From Stenopsyche tienmushanensis (taxonomy: Eukaryota > Arthropoda > Insecta > Trichoptera > Stenopsychidae), in the NCBI GenBank assembly GCA_008973525.1, contig WACJ01000382.1, positions 62,001 to 126,000 of the forward strand: 64,000 bases of DNA, read 5' to 3'. Shown here piece by piece: positions 31,975 through 43,175 of the stretch. Under the pieces are notes generated by a model. It ran no database searches, was not told the origin of the DNA, and saw nothing but the letters and a program-made list of their open reading frames with translations. Position 1 is the first letter of the stretch. Each line of letters begins with the position of its first letter. Both the position numbers and the translations under genes were made by a program.

Positions 31975-33235
31975 AGTAGACACACGATAATGATTGTGCT
32001 AGACGTCAAGAATGCCTTCAACTCGGCGAGATGCCACCTAATCCTCAGGGTCTTGAAGAAAATTGACACCACACCATACCTCACCAGAATGGTAGAGAGT
32101 TAGCTGCATGGGAGAATTCTTTTTTACGTAGACGCCGAAGGAATGAGAAGAAAAAACCAGTGACGGCAGGCGTTCCACAATGGTCGATGCTCGGACCTGC
32201 ACTCTAGAACATGTACGACGAACTGCTGAGGACGCCGCTAATGAACGGAGCCAAAATGGTCACCTTCGTTGATGATGTTACTAACCTAGCCACAGCCAAA
32301 TCCACAGAGATCCTGTGAACGACCTGCGAGAATGCGCTGAGAAAGGCCAAGAAGTGGCCGATAGGAGCTGGTTTGGAGCTCCCTGTCCAAAAAACGGAGG
32401 CCCTCTTTTTTACAAGACGCATGAAGCTTGTGCCCTCACCTCTGTGGATCAAGGGTTGCGAGATTAAATACTCAAGATTCATTCAGTCTTTGGGGGTGGA
32501 GATTATTGACAAGCTCCGATTCATCACCCACACGGAGAAGGCGGCCAGCATCGCCGAGAATCTGGCCAGGTTGATACCCAACATTGATGGCCCAAAAACA
32601 AACAGGAGGCGACTCTACAATGAGGTATTGTTGTACGGTGCGCCACACCATGGCGGCGTGGCAGTCCCGATGGGACAACTCCGTTAAAGGTCGGTGGACG
32701 CACGAGCTAATACCGAACCTGAGAACCTGGGTAGCCAGAGAGCACGGACAACTGTGCTACCATTTGATCCAGGTCCTCACCGGGCACGACTGTTTTGGTA
32801 GCTACCTACACAAAACAGGCAAAGAGACCGACCCGGAGTGCCACCACTGCTGAGCTGAGTACGATGATGCTGCACACACGACATTTTTCTGCCCAGCATG
32901 GAGCACTGAAAGGGACATTCTACGGGAGGAGCTGAGAATCAGCTCGCTCTACCCTAGCAGCATGGTACCTTCAATGTCAACGGATGTTAGGGCATGGAAT
33001 GCGTGGTGTAAATACACGACGTGAGCTATGCGGCAGAAGGAGGATGCTGAACGTACAAGACCCAAGAGCCCATGAGGGACACATCGCTGCCACTCTTGTG
33101 CAATACTTAATTAGAAGCCGGGTGGCAGCTGAAGTTTTAGTGGGTTTAGTAGTTTTAGTGGTTTAGTGGGTAAAAATCCTACACTACCAACAGAATGGTG
33201 TCTTTTGAAGATTTTGAAAAAACAGAAAAAAAAGA
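31975..33235 (+). pseudogene. R1-clade LINE ORF2 pseudogene in Beat intron 3
   Basis: Fragments run in order: MIVLDVKNAFNSARCH (RT motif A), VTAGVPQWSMLGPAL (PQGS block), MVTFVDDVTNLATAKS (active-site DD), ALFFTRRMKLVPSPLWIKGC, then SLGVEIIDKLRF. A deletion then joins straight to AWQSRWDNSVKGRWTHELIP, and a knuckle region CHHC follows. HTTFFCPAWSTERDILREEL and the 3' UTR complete it, ending in an A-rich stretch near 33235. Stops are present within motif-bearing frames. It lies opposite in sense to the Beat gene. Confidence 0.85.
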
Positions 33236-34370
33236 TAAGAAAAGGATCCTCAGAAGAGTTTTTAACTGGTTTTGAAGCTTTTTCGCAATTAATTCTTATT
33301 TTTATAATAGGCAAGTTGGACTAAAATCCGAATCTTCTACAAAATTCTCGCACTTAGGCGACAGTATGCATGGATTGTTTATTAATTTTCATGATGAAAT
33401 CATTCACTATTTCCATATAATCGAAAGAAGTGGAATTTACAAATATCAAATTTGTTTGATATTGAGATATTAATATATCTTTAGTCTTTCACCGATATTT
33501 AGCGGAAACAAGCAAAGAGATACACCAACCCGATTGTTTGCGCATCAATTAATTTGGCAAAATCGAAAGTTTGGACACATTTCAAAGTATTTGCTTACCT
33601 TAAAAAGCTATTACTTTATTTGCACAAACCATCTCGCGGCAGAAATAAATTTTGAAGAGAAGTGTGTAGAAATAGTTGAAGAGGATATACCCTTTAATAT
33701 TGAATAAAATTCGAATAACCTTAATATAACCGAAAACCGGTTTCGCCTGAAAACTGAAAACCGATTTTGAAGAATGTCAATTGATTGAACGAAGAAGTGG
33801 CTTGATGAAACTTTCTACAATTGATCCTCTATTTAGAGTGATTTAGACTAAAATAATGGCCATTTTCTTAAAACAGATTGAATAGAAGCAACTTTTTACG
33901 CATATATTATTGCATTCTTAATGCATTCATAAGGCAAATCTATCATCGCACTTAAATTATAAACAAGAAGCTATATTTTTATACACGTAATTAAATATTG
34001 CAAAAATAAAATAAAATAATGGGGTGGTTGTTGAAGATATACGTGTTCCATCAAAAGCGGAAAGCGTCCTTCTGTATATAAAAAGGGTTGATGTTTTCTG
34101 TTTAAACGGGATTCAAGACGAGATAGGATGATAAAACTTTTTGTTTATATTTGGCGATATGTTTATATTTCCATCAGATATTTTGCAGGGTTGAATTACA
34201 TTGGGTGTAAACACGCATAAGAAGCATTTGCTATAATTAACAAAGTTGAAGAAGGGATCCGGCCCCAGACCAAATATATTTTTGTGTGGCTCTTATTAAA
34301 GGTCCTCCTCCACAATGTCGCAATTAAAAGCTTTTAATTAATTTAAAGAAGTTCGGTTTCAATGTCTTAC
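33236..34370. other. Beat intron 3, right part, nothing recognised
   Basis: AT-rich intronic DNA up to the donor GTAAGACATT at 34361-34370 (minus strand). Confidence 0.5.
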
Positions 34371-34504
34371 CTCTGCATCATTAATGAAAAACTTGGGAAC
34401 CGAAGCTGGAGCGGAAGGAGCCGTGCGGCACGTGATCTCCAAAAGTTCACCTATGGCATATGATGAGCGCAAACCTTCGATCCTGGGCTTCTCCAGAGGA
34501 AGTG
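34371..34504 (-). CDS. Beat-family gene, exon for first half of Ig domain 2
   Basis: The acceptor TTTCTTATAG and the first two bases CA complete an Ala codon from the previous exon. The exon reads LPLEKPRIEGLRSSYAIGEL, then LEITCRTAPSAPASVPKFFI and NDAE, ending in phase 0 at the donor GAG/GTAAGA. The Cys in ITC is the first Ig2 cysteine. In other Ig proteins a Trp would follow; here the KFFIND stretch takes that position (Beat proteins vary here). Only 84 bases separate it from the preceding exon. Confidence 0.87.
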
Positions 34505-34588
34505 CTATAAGAAATCGAAAGTAGCGAATTAATTAAACAGAAGCATCTTCATTAAACTTCTACACTCGGGGAATTCATAATTAATTAC

Positions 34589-34781
34589 CTGCCACTGTCA
34601 TATTCTTTGTTTCGATGGCGGTGCGAAAGGCGGGACCTTCTGTCGAGACTTCGCATGTATAAGCCCCTGATGCAGCAGGAGACAGGTGTGCCAGCTTAAT
34701 TCCACATTGGGATTGGGAACAGGAACCTTCTGCTGATTGTTCCACGGTTGCTCCGTGGAAAGGAAATGTCAAAACACTAGG
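34589..34781 (-). CDS. Beat-family gene, exon for second half of Ig domain 1
   Basis: The acceptor GTATTTACAG is followed in phase 0 by PSVLTFPFHGATVEQSAEGS, CSQSQCGIKLAHLSPAASGA, then YTCEVSTEGPAFRTAIETKN and MTVA plus one base, with donor G/GTAATT. LSPAASGAYTCEVS is the classic Ig DxGxYxC-type block, and the CEVSTEGPAF form is typical of Beat proteins. A CSQSQC pair adds two extra cysteines. A continuous frame runs upstream into the intron to 34913, but the acceptor and the preceding exon show that part is intronic. Confidence 0.92.
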
Positions 34782-35404
34782 CTGTAAATACGACACCAAA
34801 TTAAAACTTACATAATGGCGACTTATTTGAATCCTCGAACTTGCTAAATCCACACAATTTTTACCCCTAAGTTTCCATAGAATTGCACTGCTTAAAAATC
34901 TATAAACATACATTCACAATAACCATTAAATAAAATAAGAACGCAAACATCTGCTTGTTAGCTAACGTTCAATAGTTTTGGCATACATATGGGGATTCAA
35001 CTTGCCAACTTTCGGCCAAAACAATAAACATCCAAAAGCGTATGATATCCTATGCTAAATTTAAACTAAAACCCCAATAAAGATACAATGATCACATTAT
35101 AGCAGACAACAAAAATACATAATTGAAGACCTTGATCCCATTTAATAAAAAAAAATATATATATATATATTATAGTTCTATTGTAGCATGATTGAAAAAC
35201 GATTCAAAGAAATTAGTGTATTTTTTAATTTTATTATTAAATTAAACCAAATGTAGATCTTATATGACTATGGAGTCATAGGAGCGGTCCTTATATTTCG
35301 ACTTTTAAAAAAATGGGTGGTCATCACATGATTTTCTGGTCTAAAAAATGGCTATGGCTATTTAAATAAGAATCTCAGTCATTAGAGATTATTTGTTTTT
35401 CCAA
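34782..35404. other. Beat intron 1, left end
   Basis: AT-rich intron. An (AT)n run lies at about 35155-35171. Confidence 0.5.
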
Positions 35405-35955
35405 TTATATCAACTTGTTTCAACTTATTATTGCGTCTAAAAGCAGTGGCAGGAGTTTATTAAACAGAAATAAAACCAATATTTGGCTTATCGGCCAATC
35501 AACACCAAATCTGCACCAGTCAAAGTTACCTTCTATTGCAGAAGTATTACGTTTATGTTTTGATAATACAGCTGTAAATACCGGCTTGAGAAATTGACTT
35601 TTGCATCTTTTGACAACGAACTTTTCATTCAAGATAAGAAAGATACGGTAGATGCACTAAGAATTGAAAATGTAGAGGATTGCCCAAAAAGAAAAAGCAT
35701 AGAAGACTTTATGATTAACAACTCTACGAATTTTCCAGATACATCCCAGTTTTTTTTAATAAAGATGTTGGAACTTAGAAAGATGATTCTGATTTTAAGA
35801 CTGCATAAGAAATGGTCCATTCTATGGGGGTAGTGAATGATATTGCTGAGTGTGGGTTTGCCCTTATGGAGGAATATAACAAATTGATGACAATCTTTTT
35901 TTTGTTGGTAAAAGATTATAGAAAGAAATATCTTCATATAAAAAAATCAACGATT
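35405..35955 (+). pseudogene. Relic of an uncharacterised mobile-element-like ORF
   Basis: A broken plus-strand frame includes MVHSMGVVNDIAECGFALME followed by EYNKLM and LLVKDYRKKYL. From memory, similar VNDIAE-type C-terminal segments occur in repeated uncharacterised insect proteins; I could not check this. Upstream frames (35415-35597, KSSGRSLLNRNKTNIWLIG) may belong to the same relic. It directly abuts the repeat at 35969-36655, so the two may be one old element. Confidence 0.35.
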
Positions 35956-35968
35956 ATATCCTGATTAA

Positions 35969-36655
35969 AATCGCACAAAAAAGCTATGGCTTACATAAAA
36001 AAAGTGAAGATGTGATCCATGGATTTTAAAAACCGCATAACTTTGAAACAGCTATATAAAATGTATCCAAAATCGCATAAAAAAGTTTTAAAAAACCAGG
36101 AAAACAATAACGCAATTAAAAAATAACATTTTTGGTGACATTTAAATGGCGTCTTGTATTATTGGTTAAAATTTTAAGGATGATGAAATACTAATTATTT
36201 TAATTATACACTATCATTGCTGTATGATCATTTTTGTTGCGATTTTCGATATGACCCAAAATTGCTCTCTTCTTCGGAAGAAATAGTATACCCAGTGTCA
36301 ATGTCATCATTGTTCTGGGTAGATTTTTTTTCCCAACAATATAATTCATAATTTATAAAGATGTCACTATGGTCCCTACCTCAAAAAAAAATTAATCACA
36401 AAATGGCGACTCTTTAAAAAAAATCAGTCAAGTAATTTTTTGGCCTTATTTTGTTACAGTTTTTGTTTTTTTTAATAAAGGGTGTGGTCGTAATTCGTAA
36501 TTTTTTTCCAAATTTCGGTCAGTGTTGATGATTTATTTCCTATTTAATCCAAAATATCGAGATATGCACTATTTATGAAATAAAAAAAAATAAAAAATTG
36601 CTTTAAAAAAAATCGCATAACTTCGAAATCGCACAATAAAAATCGCACAAAAAGA
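35969..36655. mobile_element. MITE-like repeat with TCGCACAAAAA ends, copy 1
   Basis: About 690 bp related in inverted orientation to 48880-49539. Shared blocks include AAAACCGCATAACTTTGAAA, CTTCTTCGGAAGAAATAG-like text and AGTGTCAATGTCATCATTGT. The outermost end seen in the other copy is missing on the left. No ORF. Confidence 0.55.
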
Positions 36656-37989
36656 GGTTTGAGCTTTCAAATTATAATTTTTAAAATTGAAATTTCAAAC
36701 TTGGTAGCGACTTTAACATTTTTACGTTCTTATCAAAACAGTACAAACAAAAAGATTTGTCACTCAATCAAACGCTAATGATTGAATTCCATTGCGAAGA
36801 ATACAGAGTAACACTTGATCTGGTGAATTGTAAAGATATATGATATATCTTTATGTACAAATATTCAACTGACATTAATGTTCAAATTCTATGAAATAAA
36901 TATTAATGCTTTGGCAGTGTCTGATATGATTAAAAAAATAAATTATAGGGAAGTATTCCACCCTTGGGTTATTGATTACCCTCCAGTAATATGTTTGTCT
37001 CTTGAAGACCACGAAATTTATGTATATATGTATAATGTTGTCCCAGAAACGGCATTTTTTCTTACAATTTAATTATGTGAAATTTCTATGAATCGAGCAT
37101 TACTACGCCATGCTAAAATATCTGAAGATACTTTTATCTGAGTCACATAAAATTTATCTTGCCGAATTCCTTATGTAATGAATTCCTTTAAATTGCGCGT
37201 GGGTTTTGGACCTTCAAATAAATTAGGTAAGGTTTGAAACATCATTCGTTTCGTTTTTATACTCCGTCGAAATTGATTTCGTACCAATTGATATCCATAC
37301 ATTTTCTTCTATATCGTCCTTTTGTGTAATTAATTTTTTACATCATTTTTTTAAGGCTTTGATCTCGCGACGAAGGCCCTAAAATATTTCAATTAGATAG
37401 AATTTTCATTTGGGGCAGTAAAAAGAATTTGAGGGCGAAAATGACGCAGACATTTCATATTCACATTCTACGGCCGCGTCTGTTTTTTTTTTCAAAAATG
37501 TAGTATGCTAAATATGCACAACTATGATTTATAGTCTCTATCGTTTTTGTTATGCGAGTTCAAAGCAAAATTTCAGACAACTATCCATCTTTGACTAATG
37601 ACATTGTTAAATTTCAACTTTGTAATCTTCGAGCCATAGAGATTACAGTACGTCTTACAGAGGCTTCTATTAATAGTCTCTGCTTCGTTCGCAACAACCC
37701 TATTCATCATATTCAAAGATTTGCTTACGGTAATTTTTATATGAATATTTTTGTATTTTCTACAGAATATGAGACTTTTTTTAAAATTCTTAAAGCATAA
37801 TTTTCAAAATGGATATATAATAAATTGTACTGCATGTCATTGCAATACGATACATTTTACAATACAAATTTGAAGGAATACAATTTTTAAGTCTGATAAT
37901 ATATTTTTTTTTAAAAATATTAGCAACTTTTATAAAAGAAATTGTGGAGCAAAAAGTTTAAATGCATCAATTGATTGATCTTGAAGATT
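36656..37989. other. Beat intron 1, nothing recognised
   Basis: AT-rich intronic DNA. Frames at 36878-37072 and 37552-37800 show no domain. Confidence 0.5.
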
Positions 37990-38580
37990 AACCCTATCGG
38001 ACCAGAAATCGTGAGACAGAGACGGGTATCTCGCGTTTCATCATACACTCGTGCATCAATGGCATAGTCGTGCCGTAAAGGCACCCCTACACATCTAAAC
38101 ATTTTCAATATATATATTTATACAAATTCGTAAATGTTCATGCTAACTAAATAATCTTTTAACCGTCATAAAATGTAGGTATAATCAACTGAAATCGCTA
38201 TCGTCGGATAAGCTATTAAACTATTTCAACTAAGATAAGACGATTTTCGTTCATGTTGTCTTGAGAACAGGCGTTTGTTGTGATAATTAAGATACTTGCA
38301 TCATTCTTATCGTTGACCAATTTTGTTACTCTTTCTTGACTGTTCTAGAGTAGCGTTATTCAGTCTATATCACCACTCTTTTGCAAAATCTACTCCTTCA
38401 GAAGTAAACTGGCAGACTTGCACGGTAACCCTGTCCTTTTATTTTTGCAACACATTAATAGGCACACATAGTTGAACAACAGAAAGCAGATACCATGCAA
38501 ATTGAACACTAAGAAATATTCCGAAGAAATGAATGAATATTGTGTGTTATCAACAGTGTTAAGGTTCATTTATTGAGCCT
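37990..38580. repeat. Intronic direct duplication, copy 1
   Basis: Matches 39452-39936 in the same orientation, with small insertions and substitutions: TCGTGCCGTAAAGGCACCCC-type block, AATGTTCATGCT, CAACAGTGTTAAGGTTCATT at the right end. Extra sequence at about 38360-38460 is absent from copy 2. Confidence 0.8.
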
Positions 38581-38845
38581 GGTTTATTATCAAGCTTGTT
38601 ACCTAATTTTATTAACCCATGTTAAATCTTATTAATTAAATCTAAGGATTTTAACAGAATATTTCTAAATAAAGAAATCCTTCTGGAAATTCTAAAATAT
38701 TTTTTTAAAATCATTAGGAATCAACTAATTGAAAAAACGAAATCTAATTATTTTGAATAATTTAAAAACTCAATGTATGTATGTCTGTTCGTTCACCATA
38801 AAGTTATAAAATATAAGCACGTTCTTATCAGTATTGCAACCGTTA

Positions 38846-39139
38846 AACTTGAAGAGTTACTAGGTTGCCAAAGTCAGGTTTTCTTCGTCTGGGGATGTAT
38901 CCTGTTCCGTGGTTCGAAAAGTCACCAGACCTGACACCAATGGATTTAATTTTCACTGGGACATGATAAAAATAATTTACAAAACAGAAGTGCTCTTAAA
39001 AGAAATCCTAATTGTGCCTGCATACGAAGCAGAGGTGACCAATTCGAACAAATTTTGTAAATAAATTTAATAAAAACACCCTAAACATAAAAAAGTATTT
39101 TCTAACCCTGACCCTGGCAAACTTGTAACTCTTCAAGTT
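38846..39139. mobile_element. Short Tc1/mariner-like element with inverted ends
   Basis: Terminal inverted repeats of about 34 bp (AACTTGAAGAGTTACTAGGT at left; mirror at right) are flanked by TA on both sides, so it is 294 bp long. The interior keeps a transposase-like fragment, KSPDLTPMDLIF, similar to the xSPDLxPxDxF block of the superfamily. Non-autonomous. It sits between the two intronic duplicate copies. Confidence 0.7.
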
Positions 39140-39451
39140 TATCAACTTATTGAATGATTTGTATGACATGTAGCATATCGTTGAAAAGGGTAAATCCTAG
39201 AGAAGTTTTTAAAACTAAACTAAGCTCAAAATAGTTGGATTGAAAATATATTACAAAATAAAAAAAACAGTTATTTCATGCTATTATTGCCACATATTAA
39301 AAAGTTATATCTATTTTGACAACCCTGACCCTTAGGACATAGGACTTATGTGCGAAACATAGCAAAAGATCCCCCTAAACCCCAAAAATAAAATTGTCGC
39401 TTTGTGTGTCAAAAGCCCTGTATATATAATGTCAAAATTTACATGGTTCTT

Positions 39452-39936
39452 AACGCTATCGGACCGGAAATTGTGAGACAGAGACGAGTGTCTTGCATCT
39501 CATCATAAATTTATGCATCGATGGCAATATCGTGCCGTAAAGGCACCCCTATACGTCTAAACATTCTTAATATATATATGTATTTATACAATTTCGTAAA
39601 TGTTCATGCTTACTAAATAATCTTTTAACTGTCATAAAATTTAGGTATAATTAACTGAAATCGCTATAATCGGATAAGCTATTAAGTTCTTTCAACGAAG
39701 ATAAGTTTCGTTCGCGTTGTCTTTAGGACAGGCGTTTGTTTTAAGAATTAAGATACTCGCATCATTCTTATTGTCGACCAATTTTGTTATTCTTTCTTGA
39801 CTGTTCTGGAGTGACGTTATTAGCCGAGTATAATAGACAAAAATAGCTGAAGAACAGAAAGCAGATACCATGCAAGTTGAACATTAAGAAATAATTTCGT
39901 GTATTATCAACAGTGTTAAGGTTCATTTATTGAGCC
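39452..39936. repeat. Intronic direct duplication, copy 2
   Basis: Second copy of the 37990-38580 segment, about 1.46 kb downstream and diverged. Its end is continuous with the hairpin at 39910-39946. Confidence 0.8.
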
Positions 39937-39946
39937 TTAACACTGT
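39910..39946. repeat. Perfect 12-bp hairpin at duplication end
   Basis: ACAGTGTTAAGG (39910-39921), 13-base loop, CCTTAACACTGT (39935-39946). Copy 1 of the duplication has the left arm only. Confidence 0.85.
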
Positions 39947-40066
39947 GTACTTTAATTATGTCAAATGTATGTACCAAGTAAAATTGAATATAAGAACTGT
40001 TAGTTTTATACCATGATTTGCAATATGTATTATTTTAAATAAAAATATTTGAATGAACATCTTTAC

Positions 40067-40233
40067 CTTTTCTGTGGGCATAAACCTATAGAACTCTGCG
40101 TCGTCCTTATACCATTTGACAGAAAACAGGGCATCCTGCAAAGTGTCATAAGAACATACTAGACTGGCGGGTTGTCTTAAATCTGCGAGGGTTGGAACTG
40201 CAACCCCTACAATCTTCAAGCAGGATATACCAC
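40067..40233 (-). CDS. Beat-family gene, exon for first half of Ig domain 1
   Basis: Reads GISCLKIVGVAVPTLADLRQ, PASLVCSYDTLQDALFSVKW, then YKDDAEFYRFMPTEK, ending in phase 0 at the donor AAG/GTAAAG. LFSVKWYK..AEFYRFMP is a hallmark of Beat proteins; the Cys in LVC pairs with YTC of the next exon. An acceptor TTATACTAG suggests the exon starts at 40233 after an upstream signal-peptide exon. Alternatively translation begins at the in-frame Met at 40277-40279, which would give an N-terminal MHLKTCFKYGFIVILGG resembling a signal peptide. The first is the usual Beat arrangement. Confidence 0.9.
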
Positions 40234-40279
40234 CTAGTATAACAATAAAACCATATTTGAAACACGTTTTTAAATGCAT

Positions 40280-41486
40280 CAATGCGATTCGATATTGCGT
40301 CAAATACTGACCTATTAGAATAACGATGATATACGCCGATACGGCAGGATTCGAACTGATGTTCTTCGACATTTTTAATTTTAATTTACAAAAATCACTT
40401 ATAAAATATTTGATATTCATTGGCTGTAGTCACATTTTAGCACGTTGTAAAAACTTGCGTCATTTTTGCAAATTGGCGAATGAAATTTGTCATAACGAGG
40501 AGTCCAAATAGCATTTTCGGCCCGATAATATTTTCACATCGGGGTAAGTAAAGTAATTTAAATTTATCACTACGGAGTCAAAACACCCCAATTATAACGT
40601 ATTCGAATTCAAGTCACAGCCTGCCATTAATGTAAAGTAATAAAAAAATACATTTGAGTTTTAATGAAGATCGGAATGATATAAAAATGCCTAATGAACG
40701 TAACGAATCACTGGATATCATGAGAAATGTCAAACAAAAAATTAGCATTATTGAGTCAATAAATTCGTTTGAAGTATTTTTTTACACGGATGATCCAATT
40801 TCAAAAGTTCGGGGAGATTTTCAAGATTTTTATTTCAGACTTTAGTCAAGGCCACGCAAAACTATTCAATGGATTCAAATCCATTCGATTCGTTTGAATG
40901 GCTTTACAGATCTGAAATTAAATGAAGACCAATCAAGAAGTCAAACGATGTAAAGATATCGACTGGGTCTTATCTTGTTTCATTCAATGGGGTTCTATTT
41001 AATGTCAAGCTTTGAAACGACTAATTAGCTTTAAATTTACAAAGCGCGAATGCAATTCTTGCAATTTACACGATTTGGACGTAGAAATATGGCGATATAT
41101 TTTGATAGGTCTATCCCAAATTTAAATATTTCGACTATTTTATCATACAATATAGGCCATTCCATTTAATATAGATTACCATATTCGTCGTTGGTCAAAT
41201 ATTTATTTTCCATTAATATTCAAATACCATACGACGTTCGTGTATTTTCATAAGGCTCAATAGATGACAGTCCTTACAAATCCTCCATCGTTCGCGATGG
41301 CAGCTTCCACCACAATGGTATCACTTAATTCAATTATATTTCATTACAAATGCGAAATTATGGGACATTAATGCGACTGTATTATGGAATAATTGATTCG
41401 AAATGAGAGCCACATGTAAAAATATTAATAAACCCCCATAATAATTTTCGACATGGCCCAATAATATGTATTTAAATTTTATGATA
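40280..41486. other. No recognised feature upstream of the first Beat exon
   Basis: Intron or promoter region of the Beat gene, AT-rich. No convincing signal-peptide exon was found here. Confidence 0.45.
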
Positions 41487-42252
41487 TCAGGTTGGGGAAT
41501 AAGTTCGTAGCGTTTTTATATTATTTTGTTTTACAACATTTTTTTTGCTTTTTGGCAAAGTGTATAATATACATTCGATAGAGCTCTTTCTGTTCTACAA
41601 ATCTGTGCTAATCATATTTTGAATAATTTAATTTTTTATTGCCTTTGAGTATTAAAAATGGAACATCCAGGAGGTAAAAAGTAACATTTTCGACACCCAG
41701 TTTCTTCACTTTTCATCGAGGTTAAAAAGCTGCTAAAGTAGTCCAGAACATTTGCAATATATACGGAGAAGGTAAAAGGAAGTCTTCTGAATTCGACGAA
41801 GAGCGTATTAAAGCTTTTGAAGCTTTAAAACGAAGAGATGAGAAATGAAGGAGATGAGAAATTTGAAGGAGATGAGAAATGGTGTCTATACGTAAACATG
41901 AAGCAAAGAAATGAATGGGTGGCTCCAGGAGATACACCAAAGCCGAGAGTCAAGCCTGACCTTCATCCAAAGAAGACCATGATCTGCGTTTGGTCGGACA
42001 GGGAGGACATGGCACATTGGGAAATGCTTGAAAGGAATGCCACGGTCAACAAGCAGCTCTACATAGCTCAACTACATCGCATGAAAGAGGCTTCAACTGA
42101 AAAAATTCCATCGAAAAATTGGTCGAGAGGTGGGAAGAGATAGTAAACAGCAACGGCAAATACATAATTAATTAAATTATTGTTAAAACTGTTGATTTTT
42201 GTTTAAATAAAAGTTTTTGATAAAAACGCTACGAACTTATTCCCCAACCTAA
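41487..42252 (+). mobile_element. Internally deleted mariner element with intact ends
   Basis: 766 bp between TA dinucleotides. Left end TCAGGTTGGGGAATAAGTTC; right end its near-perfect mirror (GAACTTATTCCCCAACCTAA); both continue into GTAGCGTTTTTAT. The inverted ends are thus about 33 bp with one or two mismatches, so it could still be mobilised by a helper transposase. Confidence 0.9.
41658..42143 (+). pseudogene. mariner transposase, internally deleted
   Basis: Starts MEHPGGKK, quickly hits a stop, then shows AAKVVQNICNIYGEGKRKSS from the DNA-binding region. A deletion and a 17-bp triplication (GGAGATGAGAAAT units, 41828-41880) follow. The later frame (41838-42143) holds EKWCLYVNMKQRNEWVAPGD, the first catalytic block, and PDLHPKKTMICVWSDREDMA. 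HDNARPH and SPDLAP, with the other catalytic Asp residues, are gone. Not functional. Confidence 0.85.
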
Positions 42253-42717
42253 TAATTTAGACATGGTGTATGCCATATTAAGAAAACCGGAAAATAATCA
42301 AAATTTTGCAATTTGCCCTTTTAAAGTCAGATTTTATCAAGACACGACTCAGGAAACACGTATATTATATAACAAAATACAACAAAATGTGAGAGTTTTC
42401 AATGTATCGTCTTTCTTGTTTGCTATGGTGTTTTTCGACGAACGGAAGTTTGTATGTTATCTTCATCTTTTTTGTTTGATCGCACTAACGTGTGGGCAAT
42501 TTGCACCACAATGCTAAATATTGATACCCTGACGAGCAGAAACTATTCATATTTGACCATTTTGAAATCATCAATGGACCAATAGCGGTCATCGTTTGGC
42601 GTCTTTGTTAGTCTCACAATCGACGATATATCGTTGCTCAGCACCATATATCGTCGCAGAACCATAGTGGGTTAAATATTATAATACTGGGTCTCATTTT
42701 GCAAAATTTTCCAAAGA
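42253..42717. other. No recognised feature
   Basis: AT-rich DNA between mariner and Helitron copies. The frame 42263-42517 has no domain. Confidence 0.45.
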
Positions 42718-42853
42718 TTCTAATATATAAAAATCAATGTTTGTTTGTTCATATTTAATGCGCTCCCATACCGTTCATCCAATTGCGATAAAACTTTGTC
42801 CACTTATTGTTGAGAATTGCGTGAATAACATAAGCATAGTCTAAAGTACAAAA
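42718..42853 (+). mobile_element. Non-autonomous Helitron fragment (5' half)
   Basis: TCTAATATATAAAAATCAAT followed by one Helitron block, ending near TACAAAAAAATTG. It faces an inverted fragment at 42895-43175. Confidence 0.6.
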
Positions 42854-42894
42854 AAATTGTTGGTTTTATTAATAATATGAACAAACATACAAAC

Positions 42895-43175
42895 ATTGAT
42901 TTTTATACATAAGATCTATTGTAAGTTAATTGTATTTTACTTATATTATTTGAAAAAATGCTAACAATAAATTGGCAAAGTTTTATCGCAATCGAATGAA
43001 CGGTATGGTAGCGCATTAAATACAGACAAACAAACATTGATTTTTATATATTAAACAATGCCTATGTTATTTGCGAAATCCTTAGCAATAAGTGGACGAA
43101 GTTTTATCGCAATCCGATGAACGATATGGCAGCGCATTACGAACGAACAAAACCTAATTCATTTTTATATATTAA
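42895..43175 (-). mobile_element. Non-autonomous Helitron fragment, doubled block
   Basis: Two tandem blocks in minus orientation, each with ATTGATTTTTATATATTA or similar text at its 5' side. It forms an inverted pair with 42718-42853. Confidence 0.6.

Larger units (their letters stand above)
21807..40279 (-). other. Beat-family gene, span of the exon model
   Basis: Five exons on the minus strand: 40233-40067 (or from a Met at 40279), 34781-34589, 34504-34371, 30696-30456 and 21904-21807. Intron sizes are about 5.3 kb, 84 bp, 3.7 kb and 8.6 kb. Every junction has AG/GT and the phases join without a shift. Together they give about 276 residues: two Ig domains and a hydrophobic tail, the layout of insect Beaten-path proteins, which bind Side-family receptors on other neurons or muscles during axon guidance (family knowledge). 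The paralogue cannot be named. A separate signal-peptide exon further right is likely but was not found. Confidence 0.85.

Noticed and set aside
34782..34913. Continuous frame upstream of the Ig1 exon at 34781
   Set aside because: An acceptor and phase-matched preceding exon at 40067 show this part is intron.
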